Shown here: one piece after another, positions 36,901 through 47,495 of the stretch
Layout of the letters: the number at the start of each line of letters is the position of its first letter
Numbering within the stretch: the first letter of the stretch is position 1
Position numbers and translations under genes: made by a program
From: Rotaria sordida
Taxonomy: Eukaryota > Rotifera > Eurotatoria > Philodinida > Philodinidae
Direction of reading: 5' to 3'
Length of the DNA: 64,000 nt
NCBI GenBank assembly: GCA_905250125.1
Contig: CAJNOL010000164.1
Coordinates: forward strand, 1 to 64,000
Notes under the pieces: generated by a model
The model's database searches: none
What the model was told of the DNA's origin: nothing
The model's input: the letters and a program-made list of their open reading frames with translations, nothing else

Positions 36901-39900
36901 AAGGTTAATTCATTTATTTATTTTATTATTAAAAATTAAAAGAAAAATTTTTATTCTTTTGTTTTTAGATGTTCTTTCAACATTAAAACGAGTTGCAAAT
37001 GTTCGATATGTTTTACCTGAAGGTTTAAGCCATGAAGCAAAAGATTTAATTAATAGAATTTTACAAAAAGATACTAAAAAACGTTTAACATTAATACAAA
37101 TTCGTAATCATCCATTTTTATTAAAACGTCTAATGAATGATCGAATAAATTCATCAAGAAATAGTTGTACTGTATGTAAAAAACAAAAAAAAAAGGATTT
37201 TTATAATTTTTTTTTTCTATTGAAAATTAACTTTATTTAATAGTCATTAAGAAGTGATAGTGGATATTTTGATACATCAATATCAAGTCGACAGCAAACA
37301 AATGAATCAATGTAAAAAAGAAAAACATTTTACTTTTATTTTTAAAGATTTTTGATTAAATTTAGATTATCAAGAGGACCAACAACATTAAATTCTTTAC
37401 CACCATTAGTCATAAATAAAAATCAAAAGATGTAAGTTAATTGTTTTGTTTTGAAAATAATTAATCTAATTATTATCTATTATTATTTAGAAATGCTTCA
37501 TCATCATCAGTATTAAGTTATAATAATTTAAGTAATATAAATCATATAAGTCAACGTAAATCTATTCATGAAAAATTAACTCCATTAAATACACAACGTC
37601 TTGATCGTCGACATGTTATAACAAAAAGTGATATTGTAGGTTATAGATTTATTCGATTTATTAAATAGAATAAATATTTAGATGGATGTATTGGATGATG
37701 GAGAAGTTGTTATTCAACATCTTGTTGAAATTAAAACTGGTTCAAAACGAATAGTCGATGTCTTTCGAGTATCATCCGATGGACAAAAGGTTAAATTGTT
37801 TGTAGATTTTTTTTTTTCAATTTTTTTTATTTTGTTTTATTTTTTTATTTTCAAAAGATTATTTATTATCGACCAGATCGAAGACAATATAATTCATATA
37901 TTGAAAGTGAAGGTCCACTTCCATTACCGATCAACTATGAACAATATACATTTGAAACATTACCTGAACAATTTCATAATAAATATCGTCGAGCATGGAA
38001 GTAAATTGATATTTAAGATAAAAACAAAATTTGAATATTTTATAATAGATTTGTGAATATAATTCGTTCACTTCGATGTAAGATAATTATGTATACAAAT
38101 GATGGTAAATGTCGTCTAATGGAAACATCAATTGAATTCGATGTAAGGGTTTTTTGTTATTTTTGATAAATAAAATATTGATCCAATGAAACAATAAAAC
38201 ATTGAATAGATTTTTCTATGAAATGGAAAAATTATCTCAAAATAATGAATGAAGATTATTTTTAGTTTTTGTTTGACTAATATTGGCACGAGACTTAGAT
38301 GTACTCGATTAAAAGTTGAATAAATCAAGAATACAAGCAGCTAGCGATCTACAATTTTTGTCAATTGAAATAAAAGACATAGGAATGTTTTTTTTTCCAC
38401 AGAGAATGAATAAGATAAAGTCAGTTTTGGGAGTAATGATTTTCGAAAAACATTGAAAAAGTGTATGAAACTAGCCTGTCATTTCGATGAAATTTTTCAT
38501 CTTACATACTGAGGTTTGAGATCTATAGCTCTAGAAACAATTTGAATGGTTATCTTCTGGCATCCTAGTGCTGAGCAAATAAAATTATGCATCTGTCCGA
38601 TCGAATAATATGGAATTGTGTTAATTATTTAGGACATTTTTCTGTTACTGAAATTTCATTGAAATGACAGAGTATTTTCATACGGTTTTTTTCAATGTTT
38701 TACGGAAATCATTGGTTTCAAAATGATTTTATCCTATATATTATCCATGAAAAAAGACATCTCCATGTCTACTTTGTCAATGGTTGAAAATCACAGATCG
38801 ATAGCTGCTTACGTTCTCGACTTACTAAGTGTCACGTAGACATTAGCCACTATCTTTATATACGGTATTGGTACAGTCTTCCTAATCTATTGCATTTTTT
38901 GAGGGTATGAAAAATTCCGATTTCTGGATAATTCAAATTTCTGCATATCATTACTGTAATGAATGATACAAACTAAAGAATACTGCTGCAAGGCTCTAGA
39001 TTCAATGTCGGTGATGTATAGGTAATAATTCATTTTTACACAATTCAATTGAGGAGATATAACTCCTAGTTTAGCGTTGAGTTCGGCTGGAAAAATCATT
39101 TTTTTTATGAAACCTAGATAGAATGTGGGTGAAGACAAAAGTCTTACACCCACACCCTGGTAGAGCCCACATTATATCGAACGGTCTACCGACGGTTTTA
39201 ATCCGGTTCAAGTCACAAGGGATCACATAAACGATCAGAATAATCTTATTAATCATAAGAAAATTCTATGAATAAAACTTATAATGAATATTTTTTGCTT
39301 TTAGTTTACTCACATAAATGGAACGAAAATTTCTGTTTATCGAAAAAATCTGGAACATCTTGATTCTCCATTAGAGATTAAACTAATTGATTCATCTGGT
39401 CGAATGACGTCAATATTTAATTATAATGATTGCGTTGAACAACTTAATGTACCACTTGATACAAAACAAATGTTACACAAAGCAATTAAAGTATGTCGAC
39501 TTACGATGAAGACTTTCTCGGATGTTGCCTTTCGATTTCAACGATTATTTTTTAAAACATTCATATCTTGAAGAGCTTTTTTTGTGAAAGCTAACCACTA
39601 ATTGAGTTTTCTCTATGCGCAAAGTTGCAGACTATAGCTCGAAAAATACGAGCTTTTCGAAAATCTGGAGTGTCTATTATATAGACGTATTAAAAATTCG
39701 ATAACTTAGTCAGAAAGTTCTCTCATTAGATGATTAAAGATATAATTTAATTTAATATGGTTTTCTTTTTAGTTTCGAGAATGTTGTTTAATAAAAAATC
39801 AATTACTTGAAGAACATCAAGCTCAATTTCCGGAAGGGAAAACGTTTCCAGCTATTTTTGGTGAAAAACCTCGGTTGTCTTCACATAACATATTGAAATA

Positions 39901-39901
39901 A
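33956..39901 (+). CDS. PLK4: Polo-like kinase 4 (SAK), 15 exons, about 605 aa, without the C-terminal third polo box
   Basis: Ser/Thr kinase that triggers centriole duplication. Exons: 33956-34024, 34088-34183, 34241-34336, 36009-36117, 36180-36292, 36711-36903, 36969-37171, 37244-37311, 37366-37431, 37491-37635, 37682-37789, 37858-38000, 38049-38142, 39305-39490, 39773-39901. Kinase: [11 protein letters not shown] loop, catalytic Lys54 (VAIKI), [17 protein letters not shown] with Asp147, IADFGLA with Asp165, [13 protein letters not shown] activation segment and [12 protein letters not shown] degron-like SDSGYFDTS follows at 37253-37279. The cryptic polo box (PB1-PB2) spans exons 11-15, from [20 protein letters not shown] to [11 protein letters not shown]. 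The reading then stops 8 residues later, whereas human PLK4 (970 aa) continues to PB3. The PB linker is also short. A 23-residue leader with HSCDKC precedes the kinase domain. Introns 3 and 13 hold palindromes. Identity is firm; the PB3 loss assumes the last exon call is right. Confidence 0.94.
34530..35665. mobile_element. Non-autonomous pogo/Tc1-like element with TIRs and TA duplication in PLK4 intron 3
   Basis: Ends are CAGTGAGACTTCAATATG at 34532 and, inverted, CATATTGAAGTCTCACAG ending at 35663. They are flanked by TA on both sides (34530-34531 and 35664-35665). CAGTG..ACYTC termini with TA duplication are typical of pogo/Tigger-type elements. The 1.13-kb interior has no transposase frame, so it is MITE-like. 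Its right half carries a separate long palindrome (35050-35545). Confidence 0.75.
35050..35545. repeat. About 500-bp fold-back inside the pogo-like element
   Basis: gataaagagttaggaacgtttttatgaaatttttattgagag near 35110 mirrors ctctcaatgaaaatttcattaaaactttcataattatttatc near 35465-35508. tttcgacctgaaatttagcctagaggtatgtttgatagt mirrors actatcaaacatgcctatagactaaatttcagatcgaaa. The centre is near 35310. Confidence 0.87.
38405..38735. repeat. About 330-bp fold-back in PLK4 intron 13
   Basis: gtaatgattttcgaaaaacattgaaaaagtgtatgaaa near 38431 mirrors cggtttttttcaatgttttacggaaatcattgg near 38682-38715, and cctgtcatttcgatgaaattt mirrors aatttcattgaaatgacag. Intron 38143-39304 has no other recognisable content. 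Confidence 0.82.
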
Positions 39902-42900
39902 TTATTTTATCTTAAATTGATTCTAGAATATTATTTTTCTACATAGATATTTTTCTTTTTGTTTAACAAATATTTCTTTGTAGAAAAAAAAGAGAGAGAA
40001 ACTCTTATCCTGTTTCTCATTGTCTGCTTAAATGATTGCTCTATTTTCTTTGTGTTAGAATTGTATATTTTGTTTTCGAATTAATAAATGAACAAAAAAA
40101 AAAAAAAAACTACCAGAGGAAGATGACAAATTAAGAAATGAATTGTTCTTTGCTATTTTATTATTTTTTTCTCGACAGGAAAGAAACAATAACATTTTGT
40201 TGAACAAGTCGTTTGTTTTAGGTTTTTCATTAGTTGATGGAATGTCATTTTCTGACAAATCTATCAATGAAATGGAGAAAATCTTTTCTAATTTATATGT
40301 AAAAAAAATGTTAGTTCAATTTTCAGTTACTTATATATCGTTGAAGTAAATCAAAAGTTGTCAATTAGAATCAGATTTTGATGTCCTTCGTAAACGTATG
40401 TTTAGAATTTCTCCTAACTGACCTCCCACGATTTTATCTTTCCATTGGATCAAATTTTTCTACTGATTTTCTTTCATGACAAAATTTTGACCTTTCATCT
40501 ACATGTTCATGGATCTGCTTACATTCGTGATTTTTGTGTTTTCATCTGTTTCAATTATTCCTAACGTGAATGTCTTTCGAATTTGGTACATTGTCATGAT
40601 TCTCTTTGAAATTCTTTCCTTTTGAGATCTTAATTATCAATAAGAATAACTCATATCCACTAGAAGATAGTATCACTTGTATTGTAACACAACACAAGAG
40701 AACTACACATGACTCTTTTATAATACACATTCTTTATACATACTTTGGAAAAATCAAAACTTCTATCTCGTCTTGTTTGCTTAGAAATTTTGTTTTTGGA
40801 CTTCTGTCGTACAACGTTGGCAAACGTAAGCTTAATATGTGCTATTGTTAAATCCGTATAGAAATAACCTTGAGTATCAGTATCTTCAAGTAACTTCTTC
40901 TATCCGTTTTCAAAAATCTCGATACTTCCGTGTTTGACTGTAATTGAAATAACTGTACGTCACGCGAGAATTCGATAAATCCAAAAAAGTACGAACTAAA
41001 CGTAAGCATTTCAAAGCAATTCGTCTATTGTAGCATTCTAGTTAAACTACTTAGGATTGAACAAAAATAGAATTTCTGTCTTTGAAAGACTATTTTGACA
41101 TAGTACAGTGTGTCAATCGGACTAATTCCAACATGTTTTCTTCTCTCAATTGTTTTTTTTGTACGATGTTCAATTCCTTTTTCGTTCTTATGTCGCTCTT
41201 TCGTGTGTTTTTCATTCTATTAAGTATCGTTTTCTCTATACGTATATTCTATTTCTGTGTGGATGAGTATACTGTGCATGGCATCGTTATATTTCAAAGA
41301 AGAAATACATAGACTATGTAATAATCTTTATCCTTTCAATCTGATCATATATTATCATATTCACGTAACAACGAACTCGAAGATATTATCAACCGATCAA
41401 TCATCAAGTTGTTTATTCATGAAACCCTACACTGAGCGGTTTTTTTTCTAAAAAAAAAACTTTTGATAAAAGAATCAAATACCATATCAATCGGCTTACT
41501 ATCAGTCAAATTATCACAAGAAAAATCAATATATCTAATTTGGAATTATTTTCATCAATTTTAGAGATCAAAGATCAGCCTTAAGTGTAAAACTTAGAGT
41601 TAAAGCTCGATATCGAAAATACTACACTTTTTCTTTTCTCTTGACAGTAGATCCTCTGGATTCTAGCTTCAAAAATATTTTCTTGTGAAAATTTGACTGA
41701 TAGTGAGTGAGAGTGAGCAGATCGAAATGGTATTTTATCCTTTTATAGAAAGTTTTTCAAAAAAACACTGCTCAGCGTGGAATTGCATGAATGAAGAATT
41801 TGAAGATCGAATTGATTAATAATATCTTCGAGTTGAATGACATTTGAAATGGGTTGGAAAATGTTTCATTAATACTCAGAAAAGTTAGATCTATGGATAA
41901 AGGTTGATAATGCAAGATAATGTTTGAACAAAAATGAGTTGATTTTAAAATTTATTTTATTTAAAATATCATCATCTATTCATTCAAATAAATTGAATGA
42001 ACTTTCCTCAATTATATTTAATGAAATTTAAACTATACAACTTATATCATCAAATATTCAAAGATATTTTTATTTTATATAGAATTACTTTTGACAAAAT
42101 CTCTTATTGATATATGATTTTCTAAGAATTGCCTTTTCTTTTCTAATTTCCAATTTGATTCAACATAATGCTTTAGAATTTAACAAAAGACCTTCAATTA
42201 TTTACCCTTAGGCAATGTTTAGTCATATTCTCTAATGTTCTGTTAGAAATTTTCACGAATAGATACCATGCAAGCATATTAAGACTTGCTGTTACGAAAA
42301 CTGTATTTGATTCCTAGTTGAAATGTATCATGAATGAAAAAAAATATTGATACTGTTAACAACGCTTCCGTAATTCAAAATGAATATATTAATCATTGTG
42401 ATAATGATTTATTTATAGTGAAAAGCACGATCAATTGATTAAGAATTCAATTTTTATATCTATTGATACCTGTTGTAATGATAAAACTGTTTTTCTCAAA
42501 CATCAAATACTTGATTTTTGCATTTTCGAGTAGGTAGCATGATCATTCACAACTACTATTCCTTCTTCAAAACTGCGAGATATATAAACAGAAAAATGTC
42601 CTTTGTATTGTTCTTATTTGATAGATTCATGAATTTATTGCAAAATTTCATGTACTCAGAAACATATAAATAATGTGAAACGTCGTGTAATCAAAATCAG
42701 AAAAATAAAAAGACAAAAGAAATTAATAATTCAATGAGAATTTTATTTAAGTTTCATTGTTAAATCAGCATACAAAGTCATAAAACTGATAGTATTAATT
42801 TTACTGGGAAAAATTTTCAAAACATGAAAGTAGAAAGCTATTTAAAACATTTGATGATGAATAAGAAAAGAAGAAAAAGAAATATTTTATAATCTTGTTT

Positions 42901-43042
42901 TATTCAATGAATAAAAAAAGATTATTAGTGCATTAATATATTAAAAAAATTGATTTGTTATATGATCAAAATTAAATGTTGTTTAGTTTTATTTAAATAA
43001 TGATAAAATTATTCAACGACGGACAACATATTTTCTTTTATT
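39902..43042. other. 3.1-kb intergenic region, no supported gene
   Basis: Several frames of 65-80 codons exist (for example 40143-40349 and 41082-41312), but their composition follows the AT bias, they have no family motifs and no splice partners. I looked here for a missing PLK4 PB3 exon and found no candidate. 39902-40090 is presumably PLK4 3' UTR (aataaatg near 40083). Confidence 0.55.
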
Positions 43043-43339
43043 TCAATCACTTCTTTTTAAACGAATGAGTCCCGGACGACGATATGCTGCTACTCGAGTA
43101 TTAATTATATGATCAATCGGTGAATAATCCTTCATATCACTTTCATCATTTGGAACTGCTATTGATGCGAGTAATGTTTGGAGTCGTTGAATGCTATATG
43201 GATGCTTATGTTCAATACTTTCGTCAAGATGATCCATTTGTACTTGACCATCATCATCTAATGGATAAGCTTCCATATTACTGATGTTGATTGACAATAC
43301 AACAGTAAAGAGTAAGACAAAAAGATTTCTTGAAGACAT
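43043..43339 (-). CDS. Small secreted peptide, possible prohormone (98 aa), unknown family
   Basis: I do not recognise the family. The first ATG of this frame is at 43339, preceded by an acceptor-like ttttttcag about 30 bases upstream. The product begins MSSRNLFVLLFTVVLSINIS, a clear signal peptide with a hydrophobic core, and cleavage is likely near MEAYP. The mature part is hydrophilic, has no cysteines, and ends with two dibasic sites close together (AYRR, then PGLIRLKRSD at the C-terminus). This resembles a prohormone-convertase layout releasing PGLIRL. No glycine precedes the KR, so C-terminal amidation is not expected. It stands alone: PLK4 is 3.1 kb away and the LRAT gene 2.7 kb away. 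The signal peptide is seen; hormone function is speculation. Confidence 0.6.
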   Translation of the reverse strand: MSSRNLFVLLFTVVLSINISNMEAYPLDDDGQVQMDHLDESIEHKHPYSIQRLQTLLASIAVPNDESDMKDYSPIDHIINTRVAAYRRPGLIRLKRSD

Positions 43340-44389
43340 TATTGTGTTATAATATTTCAATAGCTGAAAAATACGATGTATTTTCTAGCAAAAAAAAGAA
43401 AGAAAAGAAATTCAAAAACACTATGACAATTTATATTATAGTTCTCTAAAAATTCATTTCCTGTAAAATACACATGAATCATGATTTGTATCTCTATTAT
43501 AATATGTTATTTGATGAATATAACGGAAGAGAGAAAAAAACCATTTTTGAAATAGAAAATTCTCTTCTTATAAATAGTATACTAATGTAATTTTTGATAA
43601 AAACAAAAGATAGAATTGTCATACACTATTGATCTTTGATGTAGTAACACCAAATATTTCAAACATCAAATAGTTAGATTAATGCCCTACCTTTGTCTTA
43701 GAATGCATGTCTGACATGCACTTATTTTTATTTTATTTTTTGTTACTCCTCCACCTTTTATTTTCCTGATGCTTTGTGCTCAGTTTTCTATTTGAATTCT
43801 TTTTTTTTGAACTCTTTGTTCTACTTTATGGTGATTAGACTAATACATTAATTAGCTCTACATATTTACTTTATTGTAATATATAGCTCAACAAAGATAT
43901 TGTCTCAATTGATAGCGAATTGGCTTTTCAGAACGAGCGAAATTAAGTGCATTTAGGAAGTTCAAATAATTCCGGAAATTTCATCTTCCTTTCTAATAGC
44001 TTTCAACATTAAAAACAATCAGCTATTCTATTAGACATGGTCTGCGAAGACATTTTAGTGTAATCAATGAAAAGTAATTAATACAAAATAGGAAAACAGT
44101 CTATGGAGAATAACTGTATGGCATTACCAATGAAAATCTGTTCTGGTACATTCACATTGATGCACAAATTAATCTTTATTTCTAAAGATAAACTATAGAG
44201 AAAAGCATGATTAAAGAACATACGGTGAACTACATCGATGAATTAAATCAAAACAACTACAATTCCTTTTTTTTTTGTCCATTGAAAATAAAGTACATTT
44301 ATATTTTGGAACTTTCATATTGATTTATCTATCATCTTCTTATATGGAAAAATGAGTGATCGGAGAATACTTACACAAGATGATCTTAG

Positions 44390-45035
44390 TGGAAAATGTC
44401 GAAAAGGAAAACGTCGAAAGAGGAAAACGTAGAAAAAAATTAAGAGAGGAAAATGTCGAAGAGGAAAATGTCGATGAGGAAAATGTCGATGAGGAAAATG
44501 TCGATGAGGAAAATATCGAACGAGAAAAATGTCAAAAACTTAAACGACTAAAATGGACGAAATTGAAATGATTGCTCTATTCTTGTGATAGATGATAAAC
44601 CACAATTTTTTTCACTACACACTCAATATATTTTAGAGGCTATTGTTTTGTTGCATCTGAATAAGTAATTACCATATATTATTAATGGTTTATCTTTGCT
44701 TGATGTAGCCAATGTTATCTCAAATTGCTGAGTTTTTAATGAACTGTTTTCAGAGGCTGTGTTTGAGATAATTTTGATGATATATCTATTTATTGTTAAA
44801 CATTTTCTTTATTCGAAGGAAAATAAAATGCGCTGGTCGACGAGTGACCAATACAAACAAAAAGAATTGAATTTTATACTGACACATTTTAAATAATTCG
44901 ATATTTTCATTTCTCATGTGTTTGCTCCTTCTTATTTCGACATTTGTATTTTCGAATTTTTCTCTTTCAACATTTTCCTTTTCGATATTTTCCTCTTTGA
45001 ATTTTTCGTTTCGACGTTTTCCTTTTTAACATTTT
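44390..45035. repeat. Inverted pair of tandem GAGGAAAATGTCGAT-type arrays
   Basis: 44390-44560 is an array of 15-bp units (gaggaaaatgtcgat, at least four near-identical copies at 44455-44515, with looser units on each side). 44935-45035 carries the complement (cgacattt, cattttcctt, ttcgatattttcctct, cgacgttttcct). Together they form a stem of repeats with a loop of about 370 bp. The units are in frame over 44356-44571 and would read as an ENVDE repeat, but I do not call a gene. Confidence 0.8.
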
Positions 45036-45059
45036 CCACTATCCTCCACAAGATATTCG

Positions 45060-45720
45060 TTCACTTTTGGCTCACTAGAAAGTATTTTCGGCGAATGATG
45101 ACGAGAATTCTGTGCTCTTTTCCAATATAGACTTAGAAATTTTGTTGAAGAGTGCTGAGGAACTTTGTGAAAAATCTGAAAATTTGTTTTTAATGGTGAT
45201 TCAACAGATTTTTGTATATCCTGTAAGTCCCTTTTCGAACATGATAAAAATTGTTGGACTCGATTGTTTTGTAGAACGAACAATTCTCTACAAAATGTGA
45301 TATTGAACTAAGCTGTTGCTTTTATCCAAGTGAGACTACAAGGATTTTTCAAAAGCTTCATTAAATGTAAAACGGTTGTCAATTTTTCAAAAAATGAATA
45401 TTTAGAAAAACGGAAATTGAAGTGCTTTATCGAAAAACAAAAAATTTCTATATAGTGTATTTTGTTAGTTAGTTTTTGATCTACAAGGTGATGTATTTAA
45501 CAAAGATTCTAACTTTTAAATTCAAATCGTAATAGTGAAAATTCAAAAATTTTCTGTCCAAACAAATTTTTGGAATTTTTCATAGATTATTTCACTATTC
45601 TCAGACAACATTTCTAATCCTATATTCGAAATGAATACAAAATTCTGGTCTAGACTCACCGGAAATACTTCCTAGCGAGTCAAAAATGAAGAAAAATTTT
45701 GTCTAAGAACTTTCCGATCA
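45060..45720. repeat. About 660-bp diverged fold-back
   Basis: ggctcactagaaagtattttcggcgaatg at 45068 mirrors ctcaccggaaatacttcctagcgagtc near 45655-45680. Further diverged pairing runs inward (tagacttagaaattttgttgaagagtg with the complement of cagacaacatttctaatcctatatt) to a centre near 45380. It directly adjoins the tandem-array palindrome. Confidence 0.65.
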
Positions 45721-46000
45721 TTCGTTATTAGGTTAGAAAAATTAGTCGATACATAGTATTCAAAGCACGTCTGATGTGCTATACAATAAATTTAAAGCAA
45801 GTTTAATTATTATTGATTAAAATATAAAAATATATATATATATATACGTATATATGATATTGTTTAAACTGTTACAGACAAAAAGAAATCTCAACGACAG
45901 TAATTTAACATATATCGTTTATATAGTGAATAGATAGTTTTTTGGTACACATATAAAAATAAATCTGACAACACTTAATTAATTCGAAACAGTAAAATCA

Positions 46001-47495
46001 CTATTCATTTAAATTTGAATCATCAATATCTAAAACTTGTTCTCCGTTGGATTCCCATGGTTTTATTGTGCCTATAGGCCATCGAAGTAATAATAAATCA
46101 GTTGATGAAGCAAATTCTTCTGGTGCATTATCATCTGGTATTGGTGTTAATATAAAATAATCAAATGAATTTGAATCCGTAAATAATGTAGTTGTTAATC
46201 GTGCTGCTGCTTGACATTTTTCTGGTGTTATATTTGGATTATTACATGTAAATTCTTCTAATGACGGATAAAGTTTTGAAGAATCTGAATTCATAGCTTC
46301 TTCAACAACATTTGAAATCTGTTTTTCTTCTTCACGTTCAAGTACCACTGCTATTAAACCACGAATAATTTCACTTTCAGGTGACAAATTTTTCATTAAT
46401 TGTGGAACCGCAGACATTTTTTTTATTTTTGATTCTTTAGTTTTTTCGTAAACTTCAAGAATTTTTGACAAAGCAATTCCAGATATTCCACCAATAAATT
46501 TTCCACCAACACTACCAAGAAATCCACCAGCAAAAGTACCAAGTATTGGAACTGGAATAAGTATTGTACCAACAATAGTGCCCGCTGTACCACCAACAAC
46601 CTATTAAATTAATATAAATAAACTTATGTTTGCTTTGTTTTTGTAAATATAAATAAACTTACCGTTGTTGATGCTGATGTAATTCGTCGAACAACATATT
46701 TCTTAAGTGCAACATCACTTAAAGTTCCTTTTTTTCTTTCATTTTTTTTCTTTTTTATATCAATAAATGCTGATATACTTTCTACAGCTGTTAATATAAC
46801 ACCTGATCCAACAGCACTTAAAAATTGTCCAAATGTTCGTACACCAACCATAGCAACATCTTTAACAAGTAAAGCTGTTGGATCAATAATTAATAAAGTT
46901 GTAGATTTTTCTTTCATTAATCCACGAAGTTTATATACTTGTTCAGAATAATGTTCGCCTGTTCGACACCATCGAGCCCAATGTTCACAATTATTTCCTA
47001 ATAATGAATATCCACGTTTACCAAGTTGTGAAAAAGCTCGTTTTAATGTTTCTTCATTTGAAAAACATGGAATATTATCATAATGATGTAAATAAACATC
47101 TTCACTTGTACTTTTTATATTAACTGGCCATTCACTTTCAATTATTGCAGCTATATAAACTGAACCTTTCATTAAAGCAGTTCGTGCATTTTCGAATGTA
47201 TTAAAATAATGTATAACACGAAGATAATTTGTACGTGCTTCACAAACAATACCATGATGAGCATAATAGAAATCCGTTTTATAAAAACTAACATGATCAC
47301 CGGGTTGAAGTTTATTTAAATCTGTGATTTTCTCATTACGAGTTTTTTGAAATGATCGCTCTTGACGAATGAAACTTTTAGCTGCTTCTAAATATATATT
47401 TAAAAAAAAAAAAAGAAATTGATCAATGATAGTACATACAACTGACCTGTTAATTGTTCCTTGAATTGAGATAGTAAATTATGTTTAGTGGTCAT
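46001..47495 (-). CDS. LRAT-domain (H-rev107/NlpC-P60-like) protein with hydrophobic C-terminal segment, 457 aa
   Basis: LRAT-family enzymes use a His-His-Cys centre for acyl transfer or phospholipid hydrolysis; the exact reaction here is unknown. Three exons in phase: 47495-47447, 47387-46663, 46600-46001. The domain opens LQPGDHVSFYK, with catalytic-type His60 (YYAHHGIV), second His76 (RVIHYFN) and Cys150 in GNNCEHWARWCRTG. After it come helical stretches (ALLVKDVAMVGVRTFGQFLS) and, at the start of exon 3, a long Gly-rich hydrophobic region (GTIVGTILIPVPILGTFAGG and on) that could insert in a membrane. An acidic tail follows, with no recognisable domain. It is longer than vertebrate LRAT or HRASLS proteins (about 160-280 aa). 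An acceptor-like tract (tttccaggaagaaacag) lies just before the ATG. Spacing to neighbours is more than 2 kb. Confidence 0.85.

Noticed and set aside
40143..41451. Several 65-80 codon frames downstream of PLK4, considered as a missing PB3 exon or a new gene
   Set aside because: No polo-box pattern, no consistent splice sites and Phe/Ser/Ile-rich composition expected by chance at this AT content.
44356..44571. 71-codon ENVDE repeat frame as a gene
   Set aside because: It is produced by the 15-bp tandem repeat; the opposed copy and lack of a promoter or splice context favour a repeat origin.
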